64,000 nt of DNA from contig CAWJXM010000025.1 of NCBI GenBank assembly GCA_963846635.1, positions 62,001-126,000 on the forward strand, written 5' to 3'. Source of the stretch: AP-15 sp963846635 (GTDB taxonomy: Bacteria > Pseudomonadota > Alphaproteobacteria > ATCC43930 > CGMCC-115725). Positions within the stretch are counted from its first letter, which is position 1. Each line of letters starts with the position of its first letter. A program made the position numbers and the translations under genes. Positions 25,673 through 35,095 of the stretch are shown piece after piece. The notes beneath the pieces were generated by a model. It made no database searches and was not told the origin of the DNA. It saw only the letters and a program-made list of their open reading frames with translations.

Positions 25673-26893
25673 ATGTCAGCCGTCACCCAGCGCTACAATG
25701 TCGGCGGAGTGTATTTGCCGCGGCCGTTCAAGGTTCGCCGCCTCGGTCATTTTGGCTTCAATGTCGAAAAACTGCCGGAGGGCCGCGAGTTCTATGGCGA
25801 CCTCCTCGGCTTCATCGCCTCCGATACGCTCGATTTTTCGCGCGCGCCATGGTTTCCGAAAGACACCGATGTCGGCGACCCACGCGGCTATTTCATGCGC
25901 TACGGCACCGACCATCACGCTTTCGTACTGTTTCCGAAGCGCGTCATGGATCACCGCGCCGACCGTAAATTTGCACCCGAGGTCACGATCAATCAGATTA
26001 CTTGGCAGTGCGGCAGCCTGCGCGAGATTGTCGAGGCGCACGATTATTTCGTGCACCACCAAGTGCGCGTCCAGCGCGTCGGTCGCGATATGCCGGGCAG
26101 CAACTGGCATGTCTATGTTTACGATCCCGACGGCCATACCAACGAATTCTATTACGGCATCGAGCAGATCGGCTGGAACCAGCTGAGTAAGCCGCGCGAC
26201 ATGTATTATCGCGGCTTCAACGAAAAGCCGTCATTACCGCAAATGTCGGAGGCGGCCGAATTGTTCGACGCGCAGGACAAGGGCATCGACGTGCTCTCCG
26301 GCCACCGGCCCGGGCGGCCGCCCGCGGCGAACTATGATGTCGAAGGGGTATTGCTGCCGAGGCCGTTCAAGATCACCAAGATTGGCCCGTTGAGCCTGTT
26401 TGTCGACGATGTCGAGCGCGCCGAAGCATTTTATGGCGAGCGGCTCGGCTTTGTGCGCAGCGAGGAGGTCCAGTATCGCGGTGCGCGCTGTATGTTCATG
26501 CGCTGCGGCGCCGAGCACCACAGCCTTGGGTTATTCCCAAAAGAACTGCGCGGCACATTGGGGTTGAGCCCGCGCACGACCTGCATGTCATTCGGTGTCG
26601 AGCTTGGCAGCTACGCGCAATTGCGCGAGGCCGTAGCCTTTCTGAAGTCGCACGGGGTGACCTTCATCGACGCGATCCCGCCCGAGTTGTATCCCGGGAT
26701 CGATTACTCGGCGTTTGCGCTCGACCCCGACGGACATTGCATTCAGCTCTATTATTACATGGAGCAAATCGGCTGGGATGGCCGCGTTCGCCCGGCTTCC
26801 GAGCGCCGCAAGATCAACGGTAACTGGCCGGAAGCGATCGAGCCGCTATCCGACACTTATGTCGATCAGGTGTTCCAGGGACCGCTTGGTTAG
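25673..26893 (+). CDS. Tandem VOC (glyoxalase/extradiol dioxygenase-like) protein
   Basis: This 406-residue protein carries two VOC modules that start with nearly the same sequence: GGVYLPRPFKVRRLGHFGFNV near residue 10 and EGVLLPRPFKITKIGPLSLFV near residue 222. Each half keeps the His and Glu pattern of type I extradiol dioxygenases, for example GTDHHAFVLFP and DPDGHTNEFYYGIEQIGW in the first and GAEHHSLGLFP and DPDGHCIQLYYYMEQIGW in the second. Ring cleavage of a catechol-like compound is the likely chemistry, but lyase or isomerase activity is possible. The ATG at 25673 follows GAGGAGGAA. Confidence 0.88.
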   Translation: MSAVTQRYNVGGVYLPRPFKVRRLGHFGFNVEKLPEGREFYGDLLGFIASDTLDFSRAPWFPKDTDVGDPRGYFMRYGTDHHAFVLFPKRVMDHRADRKFAPEVTINQITWQCGSLREIVEAHDYFVHHQVRVQRVGRDMPGSNWHVYVYDPDGHTNEFYYGIEQIGWNQLSKPRDMYYRGFNEKPSLPQMSEAAELFDAQDKGIDVLSGHRPGRPPAANYDVEGVLLPRPFKITKIGPLSLFVDDVERAEAFYGERLGFVRSEEVQYRGARCMFMRCGAEHHSLGLFPKELRGTLGLSPRTTCMSFGVELGSYAQLREAVAFLKSHGVTFIDAIPPELYPGIDYSAFALDPDGHCIQLYYYMEQIGWDGRVRPASERRKINGNWPEAIEPLSDTYVDQVFQGPLG

Positions 26894-26936
26894 AGAAGGC
26901 CTCGACAGAACAAATCCCACTAACCGCAAATGGTCC

Positions 26937-27015
26937 GTCACTCCCGCGAAAGCGGGAATCCAGAACGGCAAATGCTTCTGAGGTTGCCCTGGACTCCCGC
27001 TTTCGCGGGGGCGAC
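26937..27015. repeat. Palindromic intergenic repeat (CCCGCGAAAGCGGG family)
   Basis: Two arms, 26937-26963 and 26989-27015, are inverted copies centred on CCCGCGAAAGCGGGA and TCCCGCTTTCGCGGG. Each arm is itself palindromic. The same family occurs at 47638-47708. Such elements are dispersed in many alphaproteobacterial genomes. It lies between the VOC gene and the luciferase-like gene and may end transcription. Confidence 0.8.
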
Positions 27016-27042
27016 GGCTATCTTCAAGGCTTGGCCGCTCGA

Positions 27043-27975
27043 ATGAAGCCGTTCCGGTTCGGCGTCAATGTCGGCCCGTCGCGTTCGCGCGCGGAATGGG
27101 TGGAGAAGGCACGCAGGATCGAGGCGCTCGGCTACGACGTACTGACGGTCCCCGATCACCTTACCGAGCTTTTGGCACCCGTTCCCGCTCTCGTCAGTGC
27201 GGCTGAGGCGACGTCAGCGATCCGGCTGGGCACGAATGTCCTCAACAACGATTTCCGGCATCCGGTGCTGGTGGCGCGAGAGGCGGCCACCATCGACCTT
27301 CTGACCGGCGGTCGGTTTCTGCTCGGCTTGGGTGCCGGGTACGTGAAGGCCGAATACGAACAGGCGGGGTTGGCCTTCGATAGAGGCAGCATAAGAGTCG
27401 AGCGGTTGGCCGAAGCAATAGCCGTACTAAAAGGCTTGATGACCGGCGAACCCGTCACGTTTGCCGGCAGGCATTACCGCGTCACTGGCCACAAGATCCA
27501 TCCTCTCCCTGTTCAGCAACCCCATCCTCCGATTGCCATTGGCGGCAATGGCCATCAACTGCTGACGCTGGCTGCGCAAGAAGCCGATATCATCGGTTTC
27601 TCCGGCATTACGTTTCGCCGCGGCGGGACAGCTCCCGATCTCTCGGGATGGAAGGTGTCGGGCGTCGATCAGCGAGTTGATCTCGTTCGCGCGGTCGCCG
27701 GCGATCGGTTCGCGAGCCTGGAGCTGAACGTGCTCGTCCAGCAGGTCATCGTGGTCGACGACCGCCGGCGGGCAGCCGAGGAACTGGCCCGCCATTGGAA
27801 CCAGCTTACCCCGGAGGAGATCCTCGAGAGTCCGTTTGTACTCGTCGGCACGATAAACCAGATGATCGAAGATCTGCTGGTACGTCGAGAGCGTTGGGGC
27901 TTCTCTTATTTTACGATTTTCGAGCCGTATCTGAGCGCGTTTGCGCCGGTTGTCGATCAGCTCCGCGGCAAGTAG
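27043..27975 (+). CDS. Luciferase-like monooxygenase, TIGR03621-like
   Basis: This 310-residue TIM-barrel flavin-dependent oxidoreductase begins MKPFRFGVNVGPSRSRAEW. Family blocks are RIEALGYDVLTVPDHL, RLGTNVLNNDFRHPVLVAREAATIDLLTGGR, GLGAGYVKAEYEQAGL and PPIAIGGNGHQLLTLAA. The closest family I can name is often annotated as F420-dependent. Whether this one uses F420 or FMN cannot be read from the sequence. An upstream TTG at 27031 is an alternative start. The HsaA-like monooxygenase follows after 50 bp. Confidence 0.88.
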   Translation: MKPFRFGVNVGPSRSRAEWVEKARRIEALGYDVLTVPDHLTELLAPVPALVSAAEATSAIRLGTNVLNNDFRHPVLVAREAATIDLLTGGRFLLGLGAGYVKAEYEQAGLAFDRGSIRVERLAEAIAVLKGLMTGEPVTFAGRHYRVTGHKIHPLPVQQPHPPIAIGGNGHQLLTLAAQEADIIGFSGITFRRGGTAPDLSGWKVSGVDQRVDLVRAVAGDRFASLELNVLVQQVIVVDDRRRAAEELARHWNQLTPEEILESPFVLVGTINQMIEDLLVRRERWGFSYFTIFEPYLSAFAPVVDQLRGK

Positions 27976-28025
27976 AAGTCTGCGGTTGTCCAATTTTGGG
28001 TGCCGCACCGGGAGCGAAAGAGACG

Positions 28026-29196
28026 ATGACCCCTGAAGAGTATCTTGCTCGCGTCCGCGCCGTGCTGCCGGTGCTGCGCGAACGCGCCGCGCGGGCCGAG
28101 CAATTGCGCCGGCTGCCGGACGAGACCTTTGCCGATTTCCAGGAGGCCGGACTGTTTCGTGCCCTGCAGCCAAAGCGCTATGGCGGGTACGAGCTCGACC
28201 CGGGCCTCTTTTATCAGGCGGTGATCGAGGTCGGCGCTGTCTGCGGCTCGAGCGGCTGGATCCTTGGCGTGCTCGGTGTGCACAACTGGCATCTGGCGAT
28301 CCTGCCGCTGCAAGCGCAGGAAGATGTCTGGGGCAAAGACGACAGCATCCAATTGTCAACCTCGCTGGCGCCGACCGGGACCGTCGAGCGCGTCGAGGGC
28401 GGCTTTCGGATCTAAAGGGCCGCTGGTCGTTTTCGAGCGGCTGCGACCATTGCCAATGGGCGGTGCTGGGCGGCGCCGCGCCGCCCGACCGTACCCGGCG
28501 AGCCGCCGACCGCGGGTTTTCCTGTTGCCGCGGCGCGATTATCGGATCGACGACAACTGGCATGTGATGGGGCTGTGCGCCACTGGCAGTAAGGACATTG
28601 TCGTCGATGATGCCTTTGTGCCGGAGTACCGCACCCATTCCTATCGCGATGCTTTTGCTCTCAACCATCCGGGAACCGCGGTCAATGATGCACCGCTTTA
28701 TCGGCTACCGTTTGGGCTGATTTTCACCTACGGCATCGTGTCACCGGCGATCGGGGCAGCGCAGGGGGCGCTGACGGCGTTTCGCGAGCAGGCGATAAGG
28801 CGGATCAATATCCGCGACGGCTCGCGCACCGTCGAGGACCCGTTCATCCAATATCGACTTGCCGAGGCGGCCGCCGAAATCGACGCGGCGCGCGAGCGCA
28901 TGCTCGCCAATTTTGCCGAGATGATGCGGCTTGCGCGTGCCGGCGAGGAGATCCCGATAGCAGCCCGCGCCCGCTATCGCTGGGATTCCGGAAAGGCGAT
29001 CGAACGCAGCGTCCGCGCGGTCGATTGGCTGTTCGAGGCGAGCGGCGGGCACGGTATCTTCCTTGACAACCCGATCCAGCGCGCCTGGCGTGATGTCCAT
29101 GCGATGCGCGCGCATGCCGGCAACAATCCCGAGCGCGCCTCTTTTATCTTTGGCCGCTCTGAATTCGGCCTGCCGCCGCAAGATGTTCGGTTTTGA
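28026..29196 (+). CDS. HsaA/acyl-CoA dehydrogenase-like flavin monooxygenase, frame broken twice
   Basis: This belongs to the flavin-dependent hydroxylase group of the acyl-CoA dehydrogenase fold (HsaA, HpaB-like), which hydroxylates phenolic rings with reduced flavin. The first frame, MTPEEYLARVRAVLPVLRER to VERVEGGFRI, ends in TAA at 28413. The next frame gives KGRWSFSSGCDHCQWAVLGG, and a third gives FLLPRRDYRIDDNWHVMGLC to the end. Breaks lie near 28412 and between 28480 and 28512. Both fit one missing base, which would restore 390 residues, close to HsaA (about 394). The flavin-binding SFSSG and GLCATGSKDIVVDD motifs survive. It may be a true pseudogene or an assembly artefact. Confidence 0.85.
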
Positions 29197-29249
29197 TCCC
29201 GGCATCGTGATCCTTACGCGGTAAGACCTGGAGCTCCCCGGTCGACTTA

Positions 29250-30047
29250 CTAGCGGCAGGTCTGGTCGAGCAGTTCCTCTGCCGCGCCGGGGTTCGTGCC
29301 ATGCGCCTCGGTGTCGAGGACGTAATAAGAGCCGGGCGTGTTGGATCCGATCACCGCGATGCTCTGGTCGGCCATATCGCCTCGCGCGCCCGGCATCGCC
29401 GCCACTAGATTGAATGGGCTCTCGCTGCCGGTGAGGCCCGTGGTTTTGATCACACGGTACATATGGGCGGCCGCTCCGAGAGGAAAGTGAGCCGGCATTG
29501 TCGGGTTGGTTCCGATGTTTCCGGCTTGGGCTGCGAGGCTCCGTGCGACCGCGGGCAGCACGCATGCAATGTGAATGTGCAACTGGTTTTGGGTACGCCC
29601 ATAAACTGAATTGATCGCGAGTGCTATGTCGTCCGCCGGTTTTTTTACTAAGATTTGTGCCTGTTGCCAGCCGTATTCCCAGAAATCGACGACCGGCGGC
29701 AGAAAAATCTGTTTATCGTCGATCCCGGTTACACGAATGCTTGGAATGATCAAATAAGCCGCTGGTTTAGCGGGGCTGTTGTCCTTGAGAATGATGTATT
29801 CGTCTGCGGCGTCATAGGCGCGGCATTCGGAATTGCTGTGAAGATTTCGGGAGCAGCATTGGGCGAGCGCCCATAGCGAGTTCGGCCGCGGTGCGACGAC
29901 ACACGAGGTCGCACTCTGGTCGAGTGCCGCAGTCGGCGCGGCTGGATGCGATGTCTGCGCCTGCGCTGAGCCCGCAAAGCATATCAACTGCATCAGCGCC
30001 AAGCCGAACAGCAATCCGGCACCTGTGCTTAGGCGGGGATGATGCAA
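29250..30047 (-). CDS. cdh: CDP-diacylglycerol pyrophosphatase
   Basis: This 265-residue secreted or periplasmic HIT-like hydrolase has a signal peptide ending GSAQAQ. It hydrolyses CDP-diacylglycerol to phosphatidate and CMP. The catalytic motif is QNQLHIHIACV near residue 155, in the context NSVYGRTQNQLHIH. Conserved blocks include LWALAQCCS, YIILKD and YLIIPSIRVTGIDD. The ATG at 30047 precedes MHHPRLSTGAG. The AT-richer 250 bp upstream, shared with comEC on the other strand, should carry both promoters. Confidence 0.9.
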   Translation of the reverse strand: MHHPRLSTGAGLLFGLALMQLICFAGSAQAQTSHPAAPTAALDQSATSCVVAPRPNSLWALAQCCSRNLHSNSECRAYDAADEYIILKDNSPAKPAAYLIIPSIRVTGIDDKQIFLPPVVDFWEYGWQQAQILVKKPADDIALAINSVYGRTQNQLHIHIACVLPAVARSLAAQAGNIGTNPTMPAHFPLGAAAHMYRVIKTTGLTGSESPFNLVAAMPGARGDMADQSIAVIGSNTPGSYYVLDTEAHGTNPGAAEELLDQTCR

Positions 30048-30300
30048 CGTTCCCTCCGCAAGGTTCGCCCGTCACAAGCTGCTAAGCACGTTTTTATAGT
30101 TAATCAAATCTCCTCCCGGATACGAGTATCGTTTCTAAAGCTTCCTTTCTAAAGGTGAACAGTAATCAATGCCACACCTCAATCCGTTGCTGATCTGGCC
30201 CGAGCCGCAACTCGTCAATAAAACGTCAAAACTTAATACGCCACTCCCATTAATTAAGCATGGCGGTTAATTTACCACGGCGCGAGCGGTAAGGCGACAA

Positions 30301-32467
30301 ATGGTAGATGCAGCGATCGCGAGCGGTGGCCTCGGCGCGGCGTCGGCATGGGCGTCGCGGCTGTGCAAAGCTGTGCGCGATGCCTATGCCGCCGAGGGCG
30401 AGCGCCGGCTGTTGTGGCTGCCGGTATGCTTTGGTGCCGGCATTGCCCTCTATTTCTCGCTGACTTTTGAGCCGCCGCTATGGCTCGGGCTGGTTGCAAC
30501 GCTCGCTTCCGGTGTTGCTGCCTTTGCGCTGCACAAACGCCCCTATTTGTGCGAAGCGGCCCTCGCGATAACGATGTTCTGCGCGGGCTTCACGCTGATC
30601 GGCGAAACGGCATGGCAGCGCCAAGCGCCGATGCTGCAGCGGCGGCTTGGGCCGGTGACCGTCAGCGGCCGGGTGGTCGACATAGATCTGGTCGATCGCG
30701 GTTGGCGCGTCATTGTCGCACCCGATCCGTTGCCGGGGCTAAATGCGAGCGAGCAGCCGGCGCGGCTGCGCATCCACATCGCTGCCTCGAGCGACACGCT
30801 CGAACCGGGCGATCCGATCGCAATGCGAGCAGATACTCTATCCGGTACCGGGGCAGATCCTGCCGAGCGCCCACGACATGCAGCGCGAAGCCTATTTCGC
30901 GGAGATCGGCGGGGTCGGCTACAGTTTGGGCCCGGCGCGTCGCCCAATGGGGGAGAGAGCCGATGCTGGCGGCGGCTGGCGCGAGGATCTGCGTCGCCTG
31001 CGTACCGACATGTCGCGTCGGATCATCGCGGTTTTGCCGGGGTCGACCGGCGGTGTCGCCTCGGCACTGATCACCGGCAAGCGCGGAGCGATCTCCGAAC
31101 AGATCAAAGCGGCCTTCCGTCAATCGGGATTGCAGCATCTTCTGGCGATCGCCGGACTGCACCTGGGTCTTGTCGGCGGCTTTGTTTTTTTTACGGTTCG
31201 CGCCGGGCTGGCACTGATCCCGTGGGTAGCGCTGCGTTATCCGATCAAGAAGATCGCTGCCATTGCCGCTTTGGTGGTGCTTACCTGTTACCTGTTACTG
31301 TCCGGGGCGGCGATCCCGACCGAACGCGCTTATGTCATGAATGGGCTCGTTTTCGCTGCGATCCTGATCGACCGCTTGCGGATTTCGATGCGGATCTGCG
31401 CATTCGCTGCGGCCTTTGTCCTGGCGGTCGAGCCCGAAAGTCTGGTTGGCGTCAGCTTTCAGATGTCGTTTGGGGCGGTCGTGGCGCTGATCGCGGTTTA
31501 CGAGACCTATGGCAGCCGCCTCGGCCATTGGCTCCATCGCCCATCATGGTCAGGACGCGTGCTTGGTTATGCCGGGGCGGTGGTGGTTACAACAATCGTC
31601 GTGACGATCGGTACCGACCCGTTTTCGATCTACCATTTCCATCACATCGCGCTCTACTCGCCGCTTGCCAATGTCGCAGCCGTACCGCTGAGCGCGGTAT
31701 GGACACTACCCTGGGGGGTGGTGTCCTGCCTGTTGATGCCGTTCGGGCTCGAGCGGTTTGGACTGATCCCGATGGGCTGGGGCATCGATGCCACGATCTT
31801 TATTGCCCAAGCCGTTTCGGGATTACCAGGAAATGTCTGGCCGATGCCACGCCTGCCGACCGCAGGGCTGGCGTTGGTATCGTTCGGCGGGCTGTGGCTG
31901 TGCCTGTGGCTGCAGCCATGGCGTCGGTGGGGCGCTGTCGCGATTGCGGCCGGGCTCGCCGGCATGGTGCTGACCCGTCCCCCCGACATTGTCATCGCCG
32001 ATCTCGGCCGCTTTCTCGCGGTCCGTTCGCCGGAGGGTAAGTATTGGGTCACAGCCGCTCGCGGCGAGCAGATCGAGGCCTCGTTTCTTAACGAAGAGAC
32101 CGGTCTCGATATAATTCCGTGGCCGCAGGACGCCTCGTCCCCAGGGCTCGAATGCTCCGGCGAGCGGTGCAGCTATTCGATGCACGGGCGCAATGTGGCA
32201 ATCTTGACCGGCGCTTCTGCGCTCCCTGCCGATTGCGGCGGCATCGATGCGATCGTCAGCCAGGTGCCTGCCGGGTTCCGTTGCCGCTCGTTAATACCGG
32301 TGATCGACCGCATCGATTCCTGGCGGCTGGGCGCTGTCGCGCTGTGGCTCAACAAAGCCGGAGTGGTCACCGACAGCGCCAATGGCAGCCGCGGCGATCG
32401 GCCGTGGGTCCCGCATCCCCGTTCGCGCCGCCACCTACAGACCGCCAATGTCGATCAACGAAATTGA
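30301..32467 (+). CDS. comEC: ComEC/Rec2-family DNA uptake channel, frame broken once
   Basis: ComEC transports single-stranded DNA across the inner membrane in natural transformation. The first frame gives an N-terminal domain with two hydrophobic helices (LWLPVCFGAGIALYF and LVATLASGVAAFAL) and an OB-like DUF4131 segment up to GDPIAMRA. Near 30833 one base is extra, and the frame continues ILYPVPGQILPSAHDMQ. The competence domain follows with ALITGKRGAISEQIKAAFRQSGLQHLLAIAGLHLGLVGG, multiple helices, SGAAIPTERAYVMN and EPESLVGVSFQMSFGAV. Restored length is about 721 residues. The C-terminus has a short degenerate metallo-lactamase-like tail without the HxHxDH motif, as in many alphaproteobacteria. 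Confidence 0.9.
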
Positions 32468-32749
32468 TATTGGTTCCGCCGACATAAAGCAAAATTGTAA
32501 CAGACGATTGTCAGTCCATCGGTTCTCACCCGACCCCCGTAATTAGAGCAGTCGAGAAGCAGCCTCCGTGCTGGCATAAACTCGATAAATCCTGGATAGC
32601 GATAAGGAGAGGAGTAAACACTGGATACGATGCTTTTGTTTCAACCGAAACGTTTCGATGAATGACAGCGAGTCGATCAGCGATTATTTGGAAACCCTCC
32701 GACCATCGCGGTGTTTGGAGTTTGTGGACCCTATTATGAGGAGCACGCG

Positions 32750-33736
32750 ATGGATGGGCATAATGTTGTGGCGGTCTTCGCCACGCGGGCTGGAGGCGGA
32801 GCGAGCGCGCGATCGCCTGATCGAGGTCGGCATACCCGCAGCCGATATTCGCTTAGGCGGGAGCGATCTAATGGATCGGACGGGAGTTGCCGGGACGGAA
32901 ACCGTCGCCGCCCCGCGCCGGGAAGGCTTTTGGGACTGGCTGTTCGGCCGCGATGTGTCGGAGTATGACCGCACCTGGTACGAGACCAATTTACGCGAGG
33001 GCCATACCGTCGTGTCGGTATTGGTGCACAATATCGAAGAGCGGCATCGGGTTGCCGACATTCTGGAGGATTTCAATCCGATCGATTTCGACGAGACCGA
33101 AAGCCGTTACCGCGGGATCGAGAGCCCGACGGTAACCGCAGCCGAAACTTCAACCGCGGGAACCTTGAACCGTCCGGGTATGGCCGCGGGCGTCACCCCG
33201 CGCAGCGGACGAGTCACTCGGCTCTGCGCAGACTTGGGAGCATGAGCGGGATATGGCTGCCCGCAATGCGGCGATCCGCGCCGGCGAAACACTCGCCCGG
33301 CGAGCGCCGCGAGGAGTTGGGCGCTGGGGAGCAGGTCATCCCGGTGGTCAAGGAGGACATCGCGGTCGGTAAGCGGGTTAATGAGCGCCGTTATCGCATC
33401 CGCACCTACACGGTCGAGACGCCGGTCGAACAAGACGTGACACTCCGCGATGAGCGCGTAGTGATCGAGCGCCGCCCGGTTGCGGACCAAACCGAAGCGG
33501 CAAGACTGGCCGCCGAGATGCCGCAAAACCGCGAGTACGAAGTCATCGAGCGGCATGAAGAGCCGGTGGTTGAAAAGCGCCGGGACGTCGAGGAAGTGGT
33601 CGTGCACAAGGAAGCGCAGGACCGAACCGAAAGGGTGCGTGATACCGTCCGCGAAACCAGGGTCGATGTCGAAAAGGACGCCGATGTCGGAGCGAACAGG
33701 CTAGAGCGCCCGGTTCCGGAGGAGCGCAAACCCTGA
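32750..33736 (+). CDS. YsnF/DUF2382-type stress protein, frame broken three times
   Basis: This stress-associated protein has an N-terminal YflT-like module and a C-terminal DUF2382 module. The ATG at 32750 gives MDGHNVVAVFATRA. After an extra base near 32785 the product continues EAERARDRLIEVGIPAADI, WDWLFGRDVSEYDR and VADILEDFNPIDFDETESRY. Extra bases near 33207 and 33300 then lead through HERDMAARNAAIRAGE to GEQVIPVVKEDIAVGKR. The DUF2382 core is TVETPVEQDVTLRDERVVIERRP, with a charged repeat EEPVVEKRRDVEEVVVHKEA. Restored length is 327 residues. Upstream 32468-32749 holds no recognisable gene. Three breaks in one gene make real decay more likely here than elsewhere. Confidence 0.75.
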
Positions 33737-34141
33737 AATTGCCACCCCGGGGCGTCCCAACTGACGCCCCGGACAGATCCTGCAAGATTACTCGAGCCAC
33801 AGCTCCGGGGCGGTTAGCTGACGGCCTACAAATGGCCCCGCCCCAAACCCGAGGGCGGCGAGGTGATAAATCCGCGTCCGCCTATCGGACCAAATCTCGT
33901 TAAAGTAAACCAACTTGCCAGTCGAAAACGGGTTCGTGGCTCGCTTCGACGGAACGTCAATGAGGCCAATATATCCTGTATATCCTGCAGCTTTCGCGTG
34001 AGCGATTTCGCGTTTCGCGTGAGCGATTTCGCGCGCAAGATCGCTAATCCGATCGACGAGCGCAGTGATGAACCAAGCCGAGCTGGCTATAAAGCTTCAT
34101 CGCAATAAAATGAGCGCGGAAACCATCAGGGAGGATCGCCG
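33737..34141. other. Intergenic region of about 400 bp with short tandem repeats
   Basis: No gene is supported between the stress protein and the SDR gene. The region holds a 21-bp perfect tandem duplication (see next entry) and, just before it, two 9-bp near-copies of TATCCTGTA. A GGGAGGATCG ribosome site for the SDR gene ends it. Confidence 0.55.
33992..34033. repeat. Perfect 21-bp tandem duplication
   Basis: Positions 33992-34012 and 34013-34033 are identical 21-bp units beginning TTTCGCGTGAGCGATTTCG. Each unit contains inverted CGCG/TTTCGCG elements. It is intergenic and may be a slippage product or a duplicated protein-binding site. Confidence 0.85.
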
Positions 34142-34894
34142 ATGAGGCTCGAAAACAAGGTCGCATTGATCACCGGTGCGGCATCCGGTATGGGCGCCAG
34201 CATGGCGCGGATTTTTGCCGGCGAAGGCGCGAAAGTCGCCGCTGCCGATGTGCTGGACGAGGAGGGCAGGGCGGTCGTCGCCGATATAACGCGGGCAAAT
34301 GGGACGGCGATGTTTTGCCGGCTCGACGTCAGCAGCGAGGCAGAATGGAAGTCTGCAGTCGATGCGACCCTTGCCGCCTACGGCCGGCTCGATATCCTCG
34401 TCAACGATGCCGGGTTGAGCGGCAGCGCGGTCGAGGATCTATTCGACATCGCGGCGTGGGACCGGCTGATGGCGGTCAATGCGCGCGGCGTTTTTCTTGG
34501 CATGAAGTTCGCCATTCCACTGATGAAGGCGCAAGGCGGCGGCTCGATCGTCAACATCTCATCGATTTCGGGTATAACTGGCCAGCATGGCGTTCATGTC
34601 GGCTACAATGCGTCGAAGGGGGCTGTGCGCACCCTGACCAAGGCCGCGGCGGTCCAGCACGGCGCCGACAACATCCGCGTCAATTCGGTGCATCCCGGCC
34701 TGATGCCGCCAATGCGGTCTTCCGGGCGCACCGCCGATCCCGAAGTCCGCGCGCGGATGTTGCAGAAGGTGCCGATGGGCCGTGCCGGCCGGCCTGAGGA
34801 GGTCGCCTACGCCGTGTTGTTTCTCGCCTCGGACGAAGCCTCGTATATCACCGGTGCCGAACTGTGGGTCGACGGCGGCTCCCTCGCAACGTAA
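34142..34894 (+). CDS. Short-chain dehydrogenase/reductase (SDR)
   Basis: This 250-residue classical SDR is NAD(P)-dependent. The cofactor motif is ITGAASGMGASMA near residue 12. D-V-S follows at LDVSSEAEW, and the NAG-type motif reads NDAGLSG. The catalytic Ser is in IVNISSISGITG, with Tyr and Lys in YNASKGAVRTLTK. The C-terminal ITGAELWVDGG is typical. Asp in AAADVLDEEG suggests NAD preference. The substrate is unknown and the gene stands alone. Confidence 0.95.
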   Translation: MRLENKVALITGAASGMGASMARIFAGEGAKVAAADVLDEEGRAVVADITRANGTAMFCRLDVSSEAEWKSAVDATLAAYGRLDILVNDAGLSGSAVEDLFDIAAWDRLMAVNARGVFLGMKFAIPLMKAQGGGSIVNISSISGITGQHGVHVGYNASKGAVRTLTKAAAVQHGADNIRVNSVHPGLMPPMRSSGRTADPEVRARMLQKVPMGRAGRPEEVAYAVLFLASDEASYITGAELWVDGGSLAT

Positions 34895-35095
34895 CTCGAC
34901 CTCCGTTTGACGAAAAAGGAAAGCGCTGCTAGGGGCGGGGCGTGCCGATCCCATCGGCACCGCCCTATCGTCCGGGTTCACCATCTGATTATGCCGCAGC
35001 CACCACGCTCGCTGATCGCGATCGATATCCGGGAATAAATCACGCAGGCCTCCGGTCTGGATCGGCGCAACCACCACGCCATTCAGGAGAGAGAG

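Noticed and set aside
27427..28668. 413-codon minus-strand open frame
   Set aside because: It lies opposite the luciferase-like and HsaA-like genes and shows no recognisable protein family.
33863..34108. Plus-strand open frame with SFRVSDFA repeated
   Set aside because: The repeat is only the translation of the 21-bp DNA duplication; no start site or family supports a gene.
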